The notes beneath the pieces were generated by a model. The model ran no database searches. It was not told the origin of the DNA and saw only the letters and a program-made list of their open reading frames with translations. A program made the translations under genes and the position numbers. Of a DNA stretch of 64,000 nt, positions 1-11,797 are shown in pieces; the first letter of the stretch is position 1, and each line of letters opens with the position of its first letter. The stretch comes from Gigaspora rosea (taxonomy: Eukaryota > Glomeromycota > Glomeromycetes > Diversisporales > Gigasporaceae): assembly GCA_003550325.1 (NCBI GenBank), contig QKWP01000033.1, forward strand, positions 80,321 to 144,320, read 5' to 3'.

Positions 1-19
1 TTCTCCAAAGGTCTTGGTA

Positions 20-2251
20 CATCAGCGAATTATATATACGTAATCTTACGTAAGATATTACGGCCTGTAATATTACAGAAATCTTATGATTGATATGGCA
101 TATTACGCAATATATTACGCTATATTACGGCAATATTACAGTTATTATTTCGAAATATTTTGAAATATATTGCAAATAAAAAAAATGCAAATTACCCCCC
201 TATAGCGGTCGCGTACTCATGCAGATCAATAAACTAATGCGCGCAGGAGGTAATATTTTGATATTTTCGCATTGTTTCGCAATATTTTGCAAATTTTTGC
301 AAATTTTTAAAATTTTTTAAAAAATAAATAAATGATATACATATTCACATAATCATGCTTTTTTACAGGTTTTCGCAATATTTCGCACGGTTTCGCAATT
401 TAATATAAAATTTTTATTTTTTTATTTATCATTATATATTATATTTTACATTTATTAAAAATACATTTTTAATTAATATTACATACTTTATTATATATTA
501 CATATTATTTTTACATTATTACAAATATTTTAAACTACTTTCGCACTATATCGCATCTAATTCTATTACTATATACAAAAAACTAGCCCTATATACTTAT
601 TTTCACTTACCCCACAGTTAGCTATTATCTTCGCTTCTTTGTTTTCTATCATTTTTGAAAGTGTCAGAAGTCGTCGTTGGAATGCGCAAGGTTTCGAATA
701 GTTGTTGTTTTTCTCGCAAAGTGCCGAAATAAAATAAATTAATAAAAAAAATTAAAAATAACCAAAAAAACAAAAACAAAAAACATGAAACAAAAAAAAA
801 ATAAAGTGAAATCTTGCAAGAACTTGCAAAAACTTGCAAAACTTGTGCTATTTCACTAAAAAAGCGTTCTTGAAAATTTAAAAATTGTTTGAGGTGTGTT
901 CTTGAAAGTGTTGGAAGTCGTCGTTGGAATGTGCAAGGTTTCGAAAAGTTTTGTTTTCTCCAAAGTGCTGAAATAAAATAAATTAATTTTAAAAATAAAC
1001 CAAAAAAACAAAAACAAAAAACACGAAATGAAAAAATAAATGAAACAAAACTTTGCAAGAACTTGCAAAAACTTGCGAAAACTTGTGAAAACTTGCGAAA
1101 ACTTGCGCCTATTTCTCTAAAAAAGCGTTCTTGAAAATTTAGAAATTGCTAGTATGTGTTCTTGAAAGTGTCGAAAGTTGTAGTTGGCATGCGCAAGGTT
1201 TCGAAAAGTTTTAGTTTTTCTCGCAAAGTACCAAAATAAAAATAAATAAAATAATTAAAAAATAAACTAAAAAACAAAAACAAAAAACACGAAACGAAAA
1301 ATAAATAAAGCGAAACCTTGCAAGAACTTGCAAAAACTTGCAAAAACTTGCAAAAACTGTTCGCGTTCTTGCAAATTCTGAAATTCCAAAAAAGTCGCAA
1401 AGTGCCGAAAAAGTCCGGGTTGGTTTTCTTGCAAAATGCCAGGAAGTAAAGGTTCTGTTCTCGTAAAGTGCCGAAATGAAATAAATTAATAAAAAAAATT
1501 TTAAAAATAAACAAAAAAAAACAAAAACAAAAAACATGAAACAAAAAAATAAATGAAGTGAAACCTTGAAGAACTTGCAAAAACTTGCAAAGACTTGCGA
1601 AAACTTGCGAAAACTTGTGACCATTTCTCTATTTCTCCAAAGAAGCGTTTTTGAAAATTTAGAAATTGCTGGGAGTGTGTTCTTGAATGTGTCAGAAGTC
1701 GTAGTTGGCATGCGCAAGGTTCCAAAAAGTGTTTGTTTTTCTTCTAAAGTACTAAAAAAAAATAAAATAAAAAAATTAAAAAATAAATAAATAAAATAAA
1801 ATGAAAAAAACAAACGAAAACAAAAAATGAAACGAAAAGGAATGAAAGGAACGAAAAGGAACGAAAATAAAAAAGCGAAAAAAAACAAAATAGAAGATTT
1901 AATTATAAACAAAAGATCTAATCTGATCTTGTAGTACAAAATTTGAACATCATTGAACTATTTCGAACTATTTTGAAAAATCAGTCTAATGCGCGATCCA
2001 GGTTACAGATCTACTGATCCAGCTTGGTTTCCTAGTCCTAAAATAATTGAAAGGGTTCGAAATATTTTGTAACATATTTTGAAAGGGTTCGAAATATTTC
2101 GTAATATGTTTCGAAATATTTCGAAATTAATTTCGTAATATTTCGAAATATTGATATTTCGAAATATTTTGAAATATATTACGTAATACTTTGCTTATAT
2201 TACGGTTCGTAAGACCTTACGTAAGATTACGCTATTATAAATTTGCTGATG
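20..2251. mobile_element. 2.2-kb non-autonomous TIR transposon with TA target duplication (Tc1/mariner-like)
   Basis: The ends are inverted copies beginning CATCAGC(G/A)AATT. A second shared block, CTTACGTAAGATTACG and its complement, lies at about 40-55 and 2216-2231. A TA dinucleotide lies outside each end (18-19 and 2252-2253), as for Tc1/mariner insertions. The insertion interrupts the LINE reading frame, which is restored when the element and one TA are removed. The inside encodes no transposase: long minus-strand frames at 600-1940 are low-complexity translations of A-rich tandem repeats. The subterminal zones (60-180, 2040-2200) are dense in TTTCGAAATATTTCG- and TATTACG-like words. Superfamily assignment rests only on the TA and TIR form. 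Confidence 0.8.
640..1810. repeat. Tandem array of about 250-300-bp units inside the TIR element
   Basis: About five diverged copies of one unit. Each holds a conserved block (GTGTTCTTGAAAGTGT, then GCGCAAGGTTTCGAAAAG, then CGCAAAGTGCCGAAAT), an A-rich tract with AAACAAAAACAAAAAACA, and an 11-bp minisatellite of AACTTGCAAAA type (clear at 1055-1110, 1320-1360 and 1566-1620). Conserved blocks recur near 655, 900, 1155 and 1675, with a variant copy at 1380-1470. No coding potential is credible. Confidence 0.85.
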
Positions 2252-5024
2252 TATATCTCACATTCCGCCAAATGGTTTTGTGTTTCTGATTCCCTAAAAC
2301 ATGCTATGTACCGATCAATTTCATACACTCTCAAATATCTTTTATATAATAAAGCCAATACCGGCAGGGCCTTGTCAATATGTTTGATCCTATTGACCTA
2401 GGCACTGCTTTGCTTTATACTTCTATAATTACGACCCTTCAGTTTGTTTAGCTGACCCCATGTGCTACTACTTCAGTCAACTTCTGTACTATTTTCTCCT
2501 CTTTTAAAATATCTAAAATATCCGGTAAACCCTTCCATTCTACATCAAAAACTGTGTTTGTAATTTTCTCAACAAATTTTCTAATTGGTCTATCTATTAT
2601 ATGCTTTTTCCATTTCAGGACTATTCTCATTCCTTTAACCCAATTACTAGTAATTTTAAAGCACTTTTTGCTTTTAAGTCCCTCCTTGACTAATCTGTTT
2701 GCATATTCATTTCCTTTAATTCTCATATGTGCTTTAATCTTAAAGATCTTCCAATCTATCTCCTTTTCCTCAAGACACTTCTGTATTAGCCTTAATATGC
2801 TACTATTGCTTATCTTAACTTCTTCTCTTAAGCTTTTTGGCTTTCGCATTTTCTTCATTAGGCTTATAGCATTTATGCTATTTGAGAATAATTTTACCTT
2901 ACTTTTACATAGTACCGCCAGAAGTGCTATTGCAATCGCACCTATTTTGATCTTGTAGTTAAAGGCCAGTCCAACAAGGCTCCACTGAATTGAGGGTTAT
3001 TGGATCCTAGCATCTGCTTTGCTTTTTTTAAGTATATGACCTAGCCAATCCTCATACTTTTTTTGCAAACTCCTAATTGAACCTCTTCCTGGGTTAAGAA
3101 GCCATCTGTCATTCATAGCAACCTTTTATGCGCTCATTTAGGGCTTTCAAGTCTTTCTAATATTTTCTCTATCTATCCACTTATTTATTATTTCTTTTTC
3201 TTTACGCTTTATCACAACATCATGTATTTCTCGTTCCCTTTCTATATTGCTACTTGTATCTTTGCCCTGTCTGCATACTAGATCAGCACATTTTATTTCA
3301 TACAAAATTCTATCTTCTAGCTTTTTGACCAGCCTTCTATTCAATGCCTATTTGGAGCTTTTAAAAGCTTTAAATAACGTGCATTCACCACTTTTCCTGC
3401 TTGATCTTGTGTACAACCTTTGTATTGTTCTATTTTATTCTCATCTGGTTTTATATTTTCTTTTTCTTTCCAATTCTTAATCTAATAGATTTTTTTTCGT
3501 TTTTTGTTAGCTCTGACTTTGCCTATCTGCGGAATTTCTGCACTATTTTTAAAGACTATTATATTAATTCGAATTTTTGTCTGTCTTTTATGATTACATT
3601 TAGCTCTGGTTTTAGCGCCAAAATATTTCTTTCACTCTGCTTGAAAACTTTTTTTAGCTTACTCGTTTCTGTATTTGCCAGGCATATTCCTTTCAGCTCT
3701 TCCAACCAAATTGGTTTTTTACCTGAACCCTTTTGGTTTCTCAGATTTTTTAAACGCTCCCATGATAGCATGTACATGCTATTTGCATCAAATAGCTGTT
3801 CTAATAGAAAAAGATGTAAAGATTTTTCTTTCAAAAAACTTTTTACACCTCTTTCATTTAAGACCTTAACTTTCTCAGTGCCTTGTTAAATGACTTTTAG
3901 ACTTTCCTTCCAGACGCTATTGCTAAATGTGATGCTAATCTTTCTCACTTCTTTAATAACCTTGACGGACATATTGTGGGTATCTACTATTTCGTTGAGT
4001 TTATCTCTTTCTAGGCTTGTGGTCACGCTAATACATTTATTCAAAATCTGTGCTTGTTTTAGTCTTATCCAAGTAGATTGGCCAAGCCTTTCCGTATCGT
4101 TAAATCTAATTGCAAGATTACTGACATGATGCGCTAATGTACTTTTCTAGAGTAATTGAACTCTAACAATGTTTTTATGATTTAGAATGCCATATGCTAT
4201 ATTGATTGCAAGTCCACTCTTTGATTTAATTAATTTTAAAAAAGGTCTATTCAATTGTTTGCAGTTATTCCTACTTAGTATTACTATTTGTGCCCTATAC
4301 TCTGCTCTTGGTATTAACACTTTATTATTTATGTATATAAGATGGCTGAGTGTCATTTTTTTCTTCTTTATGTAGTGGGTTAACGCCCAAACCTCCTGCT
4401 CTATGACCTTTTTAACACATTTTTGCATGTGTTTTTCTAAGATCCAGACTTCTAAGAATCTTGCAATTTGGTCTTTTCTTTTTGCTATGACTTTATCTCT
4501 TCCTTTACCCATTTCTATTGTAGCTGCCTTATCTTTACAATTTAGAACTACTAGCTCAGACTTTTTTCATTTATTTTGATATCATTCAGCTGATAAAACT
4601 CATTAGTAACTGCTAAAATATTTTTCATATCCACTTTAGATTTGGCGATTCACGTGGTATTGTCTGCATACGTCAGGACAGTATGTCGTAGTTTTTCTTT
4701 TCTGCCTTTTCTCGTAGTTAAGTCAGCTGGCCATTCCACCTCAATAGAGTATCCCAGCAGTCCTGTTCTTGTATTGTTCTAAGCAGCAGGTCATAGTATA
4801 TACGCCATACCAAAGGTGATACTACTTCTTCTTGATCAATTCCGTTTTCTGCAACTACTTCTTTGCTATACCAAAAGGCTATTACTACTTCAATTTTTCT
4901 TCCTTTATATAGATCAACAAGGAACTCAACAATATTTTCCGACAGTTTAATTCTCTTTAAAGACAATTCTAACATTTCTAAGCTTATTGAATCAAAAGCT
5001 TTTTTAATGTCTTGTATCAATACT

Positions 5025-5203
5025 AGGACCCCGAAATATACATAGATAGGTCAGATATGAGTTTGCTTATTTTTGAGGTTTTTTATACAGATCTTTTTCA
5101 TTTATAGTAATTTTTTGCTTATTTTTGAAGTGTTTTTTGCAGATCTTTTCTTTTTTAGTAACCCTATAATTAACCTGACCTATCTATGTATATTTCGGGT
5201 CCT
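5025..5203. mobile_element. 179-bp MITE inside the LINE RT domain, 8-bp TSD
   Basis: Nearly perfect TIRs of about 28 bp (AGGACCCCGAAATATACATA at the left, its complement at the right with one base fewer in the C run). The 8-bp duplication TCAATACT is exact at 5017-5024 and 5204-5211. An 8-bp TSD fits hAT-like or P-like superfamilies. The interior contains two copies of a TTGCTTATTTTTGA(G/A)G block. No coding capacity. Confidence 0.93.
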
Positions 5204-5490
5204 TCAATACTCACAGCTCTTTATTTTTTCCTGAGCATCCTCTAAGATATTATTGAGTATTTGTATTGGGGTATTAGTGCAATTCCTCGGTAGGCCTGCA
5301 TAGTTGTAGCCTTTTAAAATGTTTTTCCTTTTGAATATTTGACCTAATCTTGTATTCAAGATGCGGACTATCATTTTCCTGAGCATTTCGAGAAGCATTA
5401 TTGGACGGATGCTAAATAAGTTGAAATTCCAAATTTCACTTTTTGTGATCGAATACAAAATCCCTTTCTTCCATTTTGGGGCGTGCTATT

Positions 5491-6985
5491 TATTACGTGA
5501 TTTTTACCATGAATACATAGGGTTAGCTAGTAATTACATATATATATATATATAAAATCTATATAATATATATATATAATAAAGAGTAAATTTATTTGAT
5601 GCAGAGGGCTACAAAATATTATATGTCACCCTTATTATAAATTAGGTTACAAAGTTATATTTTGTCGATCACACCCTTAATTATTAATATATTAATACGT
5701 CATTAGCGTACCTGTAAACTATACAATAATGAGGGGCCAAAATTACAGGTTAGGATACGTCAGAGTGCATCAGAATCATGGTCGGCTGGATCAGAATTGA
5801 CCAAGATCATAAAAAATTTTATATCCAATTCATTAAGTAAAAAATGCCCAGCTGATTATTTTGCTATAGAACCTGCTAACAACTAGGGCTAAATGCCGCC
5901 CTAGATCTGATGCATACAACACAGAATTTTGGTGACCCTCTTGTAAAATTCATACAAACATTAATATCACGATTCTATTTTCAACCACGTGATACACATG
6001 ACAATCGTTAAGAATCTTAACAATTGAATCGAATACTAAAACTCCGTTGAGCCTAAATTTGAGAAGAAGGAATTACCTTTAGTTTTAAACTAAAGCATCC
6101 AACTAACCAGTAAAAGCACAACCCAAAATTATACTTATTGTATTCTCCAGTATTGCCGCAGCAAGACCTGAAAGTCCTTGCCAAGTCTCTTCATGCCTTT
6201 TTCTGCCTTCTAACTCAAGGTTTTTGGCTTCTTGGAACACTTGCGTGATAGTTTTAGTGTTATAGTTTAATTTGATTAGTTAGTTTTATTTAGACTCATT
6301 AGTTTCTACTTCTTCAAGGAGCATACGTATGTAATTGCATTAGCGATATTATCCAAAAAATTATGGGTCTTATAACCCTTGCCCGATATTATTTATTGTA
6401 TCGTTTGGGTGTTCCGGTAATATCACTCACTAACCTTATCGAAAATAATGTTTGAAAAGATTTCAATTACGTCATAAATCACATATTTATATCCCATAAT
6501 TTCAATTTTTGACGCCATTGGAATTGATTAATCGTGAAGTGATCAATGATTTTTTAATATAGTAAGAATCATAGCAATAGTAAAAAAAAATTTTATTAGC
6601 ATTTAATGATTTATGATCAAAAATTATATAATTATATAATATGACCAAGGTCATATCAAAAAAACGTTACTTAGTGATAGGTTATCGGCCAACACTGTTA
6701 TAGGAAGAATCACATTTGTAATGCCAAATATTTTAAAGAACATAGCATGGTTCGACTAAACAAAGATTCTTATTTGACAATACTAAATAGTGCGTCAACT
6801 GTTATTTGACTTTATTTCTTCTTTCAAAATATGCACACGAATATATAATCCGATATAGTACTATTTTACTATTTTTACTATTCACATGTTAAAAATACCC
6901 ATCATACTAGCTAGTCTAAATGCTTTTAAGTGCTAATATAAAAAAAAAAAAAAAAACATTCTTTTCAATCATTATATTGGTTGCA
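5491..6985. other. AT-rich non-coding stretch between the LINE and MULE-A
   Basis: No supportable gene. An (AT)n microsatellite lies at 5538-5578. The remainder probably includes the 3' flank of MULE-A, whose C-terminal zinc knuckle ends at 6986, but no TIR could be matched to the other side. Confidence 0.6.
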
Positions 6986-7983
6986 TTAATCTTCTCGATT
7001 GGAACACTTAGGAGCATAGTGCCCTGTTTCATGACATAAACGACATTTACGTGCACTTATTACTTCAACTCCTTTCTCCTCATTACTAATATTAGCGTGT
7101 TTCATATTGCTAGCAGCTGCTTTACTATTTTCTTTAGTAAAAGCTTTTAAGCGCTTCGTGGGTTGTCTACCTTTACCCCGACGTACAACTAGATCTTTAA
7201 TATTATCCACATCATATATGCGACTATCAGCTAGTTTTACAATATTATTCGGTACTTAATTACTAATAGAGCTTCAGCTTCCCGCTTTCTTTCCTTTCTT
7301 GCAATGTATGACAAAATAAGCTTATTCAAATTTTTTTGGTCATTATCTTCCATCGAATAATTTAGAGCCTTCTTGAAATTCTCCATAAGTCTACCATATT
7401 CTACTTTCCTTTGTACATGATGTTGGACTTTACTTCTTGAACATTGTTAAAATGTTTAGGAAAAACTTGCTGTAAATTTTTATCCTGGATACTTAGAGAT
7501 GATAATCCAATAAATAGTTCTTTAGAAACAAGATTCAAACATTCCCATGAGTCATTTTGAAGCTATCTAGTTGGCATTAGCATCATATGAAATAGCGCAC
7601 TTTTATTTTCTACCATCAACTTAAAGTAATGTCGACAAACAATTCCACATGAAACCAGAAGCAAACATGTATACAAATGTGTATTATCGTTGAGTAAAAT
7701 AATATGTTAATATGATTTTGGTGCCATGTAGGAAATAATTCGCCAAATCTCTTTAATTGTATATTTTGGAACTGAATTAATTAAGGCCTTTAAATATATT
7801 TGTCGGAAGTCATAATACTCTTCAATGGTCTCAACGTTTTGGTCTATATTCTAAAATAATTTAATAGATGACAATTAGGTTTCAAACTCACATAGCAATA
7901 TATATCACTCTTGCTATATCTTCAAAATAAAGAATCGTTCACATTAAGTATATAGGTTCAAAAATTTAAAATATTGTTATAGC

Positions 7984-8168
7984 TAGTGATGTGCCATTTA
8001 TATGATACCTGAAAAATTTTAGCATACAGTATGTACTGTACGTACTGTACATACTGTATGTATAGTTCTTTTCTAGTATCTGAATTGCTGTTTGGAAAAA
8101 ATTTTAGCGTATAGTACATACAGTACGTACAGTACAGTACATATAGTACTGTACGCGGCACATCACCA
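7984..8168. mobile_element. 185-bp hAT-type MITE in a MULE-A intron
   Basis: TIRs TAGTGATGTGCC and GGCACATCACCA are flanked by an exact 8-bp duplication GTTATAGC (7976-7983, 8169-8176), typical of hAT elements. The interior is rich in GTACTGTACGTACTGT palindromic words on both arms and can fold back. It lies in the intron between the exons ending at 7850 and starting at 8232, so it does not break the reading frame. A related partial copy lies at 19064. Confidence 0.92.
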
Positions 8169-10065
8169 GTTATAGCCATATATCATCAAGAAGTCGATAT
8201 AACCAGAGTGATGTGTTCTACTATTATTTACCATTTGACTTTCATCAGATTCACCGTTATGCTCTTTCTGATTTATGATTTGTTCCTAACAAAAAAAATA
8301 TAGTCTTTAGTCATGACTTAAGTATAAATTTAGGCACTTGTCATGAAGCAAATTCAAACATATACGTACCAATTGATCCTCATTAAATTCAGCAGCAGAA
8401 TCTACTTCTATTTTTTTGCATTGATAGAGGATTGATTCACACATTTGATTTTTGACTTCTTCAATAATTCGAGATAACAAATGTTTTTGAATTAGCTCTT
8501 CGATGTTACTGAAAAGTCTTTCTATAATAAATGGCTGATGATATATTAATGATTTGTATTTCCATGTTACAAAACTCGCATTCAAGGCTTCTTTCTGCAT
8601 CCGAGAATCAATAGCCCTAATTGCATCTGTCATACTCGAGCTAGAAGAAACTTTCTTATGAATAAGGGCATTAAGTGATTCAACACGTTGCGTTGACTGC
8701 ATTCCCGCAGTAAATATTCTATTTACATATGAGCAAGCCCAGGATTGTCGAGTTAAATAAAGAAAATTGACCAAGTAATCATGTGCATTAGGGTATTTGT
8801 CTTTTAAAACCTGAAACCGCTGTTCAAAAACATTAACATACAATGAATTTCGAGCTTTCCAAAATTCATTAATAAATTCTTTGAATTTCACGTGACCAAG
8901 CTTAGATCTAAGTCTTTTTGGCAAATTTTGCGACAAATGCCAAATACAATGTACGTGATATGAATTTTTGTATACAATTTTACATGCAGTATCTATTGCA
9001 GGATCCATGTCAGTAATGAAAACACGCGGCTCAGAACCAGTTGCATCCAGTGTTTGTTGCAATACCCACTCATAACTTTCTTGTCTCTCGTCATTTAAAA
9101 AGGCTTGTGTACCAAGACGTGATTTACCTTCATTGTCAACAAGAACAAATAATAACAATGGATAATTGTATTTATTTGTTCTTGAGGTATTGTCATGCAA
9201 AACAACATCAAAATAACGAGACCACAGCAAAATTTGGTTCATTGTCATCCAAAATACGCCACATAACCGATTACTATTTATATTAATTAGTGGTTGCACA
9301 AACATCATAGGTTCTTCTTTTTGTTGGTTGATAAGAAATTTTAGCAAATGAGAAGCATCAGACCCAGCAACTCTTTTATCACGTTTAATCTTCTGAATTG
9401 CATTAGACAAATCTTGCGTAAGAAATAATTGATTAGGAAATTTTGGTTGAAGCAGGTTTCTTATGGTATGTGCGTCACAATGACCATACACTACAGCATG
9501 TTCTATTTCAGCCATTATACTTTCATCGAAACGCCTAAATGCAGTGGCAAACCTGTTATTATCAGCATTGATTTCATGATTATGTTCCAAGTAAGCAAAA
9601 GTTATATGCACGTAATTGGTGTATCCAGGACTACTCAAATTAACGTGCCATTTACAATCTGTCCTCTTTGAGCCTTTATTACGTTGTTGGCCGATGGATT
9701 TTGTTTTATTAGGCTTATATTTGCCTGCCTTTTTACAAGTTAATGTTCGTTTTTTAACTGAATGATTTTTATCGCATTCAACTCTGTACCGCTTTATCGC
9801 GAAACCCTTCTGTCTTCCATACTCTTTTAAGTAGTATTCTGCAATTTCCCAAGAACTAAATCGAATTCCAACAGATAATTCTATAGAAGAAGTTATCAAT
9901 GGATATTTCATAGGATCAAGTCCTTCTAGCACTGATCCAAGAATAGGTCCTAGGGCAATATTTTCTCCTTCTTCAGTTTCAACTTCATGCTGTTTCTCTT
10001 CAACTATAATAAAAAAAAAGTTAAACAAGCCATATAATTACAACAAGCAAGAAAGTTAGACTAAC

Positions 10066-11797
10066 CTAAATCATTATTTTCAATATCGTATCGTCCTTCA
10101 ACTATCAAAAAAAAAAATTAGACCAGTCACAAGTCACATAATTATAATATGGTATCACAATACTGACCTAAATTGTTATTCTCAAACTCATATCGCCCTT
10201 CAACTATCAGAATCAAAAAGAAAATTAGACAGTCACATAATTACAACATGCTAATCATTATGCTGACCTAAATCATAGACCAAGTTGCAAGTCACAAATT
10301 ACAACGATATCCACTACTGACCTAAATCATAATTCTCTATTCCGTATCGTTCAACTACTTCTACAAAAAAAAAAATTAGACCAGTCACAAGTCAAAAAAT
10401 TACAACACAATATTCACTACTGGCCAAAATTGTTAGTTTCAACTATGCATCGTTCTACACTATGCTGATCTAAATCGTAATTCTTAATTCCGTATCTCTC
10501 AACTATTACAAAAAAAAAATTAGACCAGTCACGAGTTATAAATTATAATATGGTATTCACTACTGTCCTAAATTGTTATTTTCAATTATGCATTGTCCTC
10601 CACTATCTGCTATGCTGACCCAAATCGTAATTCTCAATTCCATATCGCTTAACTACCACAAAAAAAAGAAAAAAAATTAGACCAGTCACAAGTCACAAAT
10701 TACAACACGATATTCACTACTGACTGAAATTGTTATTTTCAATTATGCATTGTTCTCTATTATGCAGTCCTAAATCATAATTCTCAATTCCGTATTGCTC
10801 AACTACCACAAAAAAAAAAAAATTAGACCAAAATCGCAAGTCACAAATTACATCACAATATTCATTACTGACCTAAATCGTAATTCTCAATTCTGTATCG
10901 TTCAACTATCACAAAAAAAAAAAATTAGACCAGTCACAAGTCAAATTATATACAATATTCACTACTGACCTAAATTGTTATTTTCAATTACGTATCGTCC
11001 TCCACTATGCTGACCCAAATCGTAATTCTCAATTCTGTATCGCTCAACTACCACAAAAAAAAAAAAAATTAGACCAGTCACAAATCACGAATTACAACAT
11101 GATATACACTACTGACTGAAATTGTTATTTTCAATTATGCATTGTTCTCCATTATGCAGTCCTAAATCGTAATTCTCAATTCCGTATTGCTCAACTACTA
11201 CAAAAAAAAGAAAAAAAATTAGACTAGTCACAAGTCATAAATTATAACACGATATTCACCACTGACCTAAATTGTTATTTTCAATCACACATCATCCTCC
11301 ACTATGTTGATTTAAATTGTAATTCTCAATTCCGTATCGCTCAACTACCACAAAAAAAAAAAAAAAAATTAGACTAGTCACAAGTCACAAAATTACAGCA
11401 CAATATACCAAAATTGTTATTTTCAACTACACATCGTCCTCCACTATGCTGATCTGAATCGTAATTCTCAATTCCATATTGCTCAACTACCACGAAAAAA
11501 AAGAAAAAAAATTAGACCAGTCGCATAATTACAACATACCATTCAATATGCTAACCTGAATTGTAATTCTCAATTTCATATCGCCCTTCAACTTTACAAA
11601 AAAAAAAATTAGACTAATCGCAAGCCATAATTACAACACGATATTCACTACTTACCTAAATTGTTATTTTCAATTATACCTTCAACTATCACGAAAAAAA
11701 ATTTCGGATCAGTTGCATATTATTTATGCTAACTTAAATCGTAATTCTCAATTCCATAAATACTCTTAATAATAAATTTTGAAGTATCCAATACCAT
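10066..11797 (-). repeat. Tandem array of in-phase small exons at the 5' end of MULE-A
   Basis: The minus strand repeats a unit of intron plus exon. The exons begin TTGA(G/A), encode VERYGIENYDL-like peptides, follow a T-rich acceptor (..tttttgtag) and precede GTCAG, GTTAG or GTAAG donors. Intact units: 10066-10101 and 10168-10203 (36 nt), 10322-10354 and 10873-10905 (33 nt), 10425-10502, 10725-10802, 10970-11047, 11117-11194 and 11409-11486 (78 nt), 11556-11591 (36 nt), 11656-11685 (30 nt). The 78-nt type is two repeats fused through GQHS-like residues. Broken units: about 10268 (deleted), 10568-10652 (7-nt insertion, stop, GA instead of GT) and 11267-11344 (CGA to TGA stop). Every intact exon is a multiple of 3 and phase 1 at both ends, matching the phase of the main exon and of a putative first exon at 11734-11797. 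Splicing itself is inferred. Confidence 0.75.

Larger units (their letters stand above)
1..5490 (-). pseudogene. LINE (non-LTR retrotransposon), RT to C-terminus, broken by two insertions
   Basis: Minus-strand remains of an APE-type LINE ORF2. Reading downwards: RT fingers/palm at about 5204-5484 (RPIMLLE, then KGYNYAGLPRN), the RT palm at 4718-5020 (QDIKKAFDS, then VSPLVWRIYYDLLL), RT thumb and connection at 4147-4512, further linker pieces at 3559-3834 and 3147-3344, an RNase H-like segment at 2448-2858 (IKAHMRIKGNEYANRLVKEG) and a C-terminal Cys/His stretch ending ECEIY just before 2253. The RT motif normally reading QG reads QE here. Frameshifts and stops separate the pieces, so it is dead. 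The 5' end is missing: no endonuclease lies upstream and similarity stops near 5490, as expected of 5'-truncated LINEs. The 3' end runs off the window: removing the element at 20-2251 and one TA joins ECEIY to QDLWR at positions 1-17. Confidence 0.85.
6986..11797 (-). pseudogene. MULE-A: FAR1-type DNA-binding / MULE transposase gene, multi-exon, recently decayed
   Basis: The main exon (8370-10003) encodes about 544 residues. First comes a FAR1/WRKY-GCM1-like zinc region: Cys in VECDKN and TLTCKK, Cys in TDCKWHV, then the HNH in LEHNHEI. The MULE transposase core follows with DVVLHDNT, FITDMDPA, CIWHLSQNLP (CxxH) and RVESLN, giving a plausible D-D-E set. The exon starts at an AG acceptor (tttattatag), so the apparent Met at 10028 is intronic. 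Downstream exons follow in phase: 8232-8285 (18 codons) and from 7850 (NIDQNVETIEEYYDFRQ). A SWIM-type Cys/His region lies at about 7620-7690 (GIVCRHYF) and a terminal CCHC knuckle, CRLCHETGHYAPKC, at 6995-7036. In-frame stops TAA (7707-7709) and TAG (7563-7565) interrupt the SWIM part. A first exon with ATG at 11795-11797 is in frame with the small-exon array. Upstream transposase domains look intact; the C-terminal part is broken. Confidence 0.82.

Noticed and set aside
600-1940. Long minus-strand frames rich in Phe/Leu
   Set aside because: They are translations of A-rich tandem repeats in several frames at once; the composition and repeat structure explain them.
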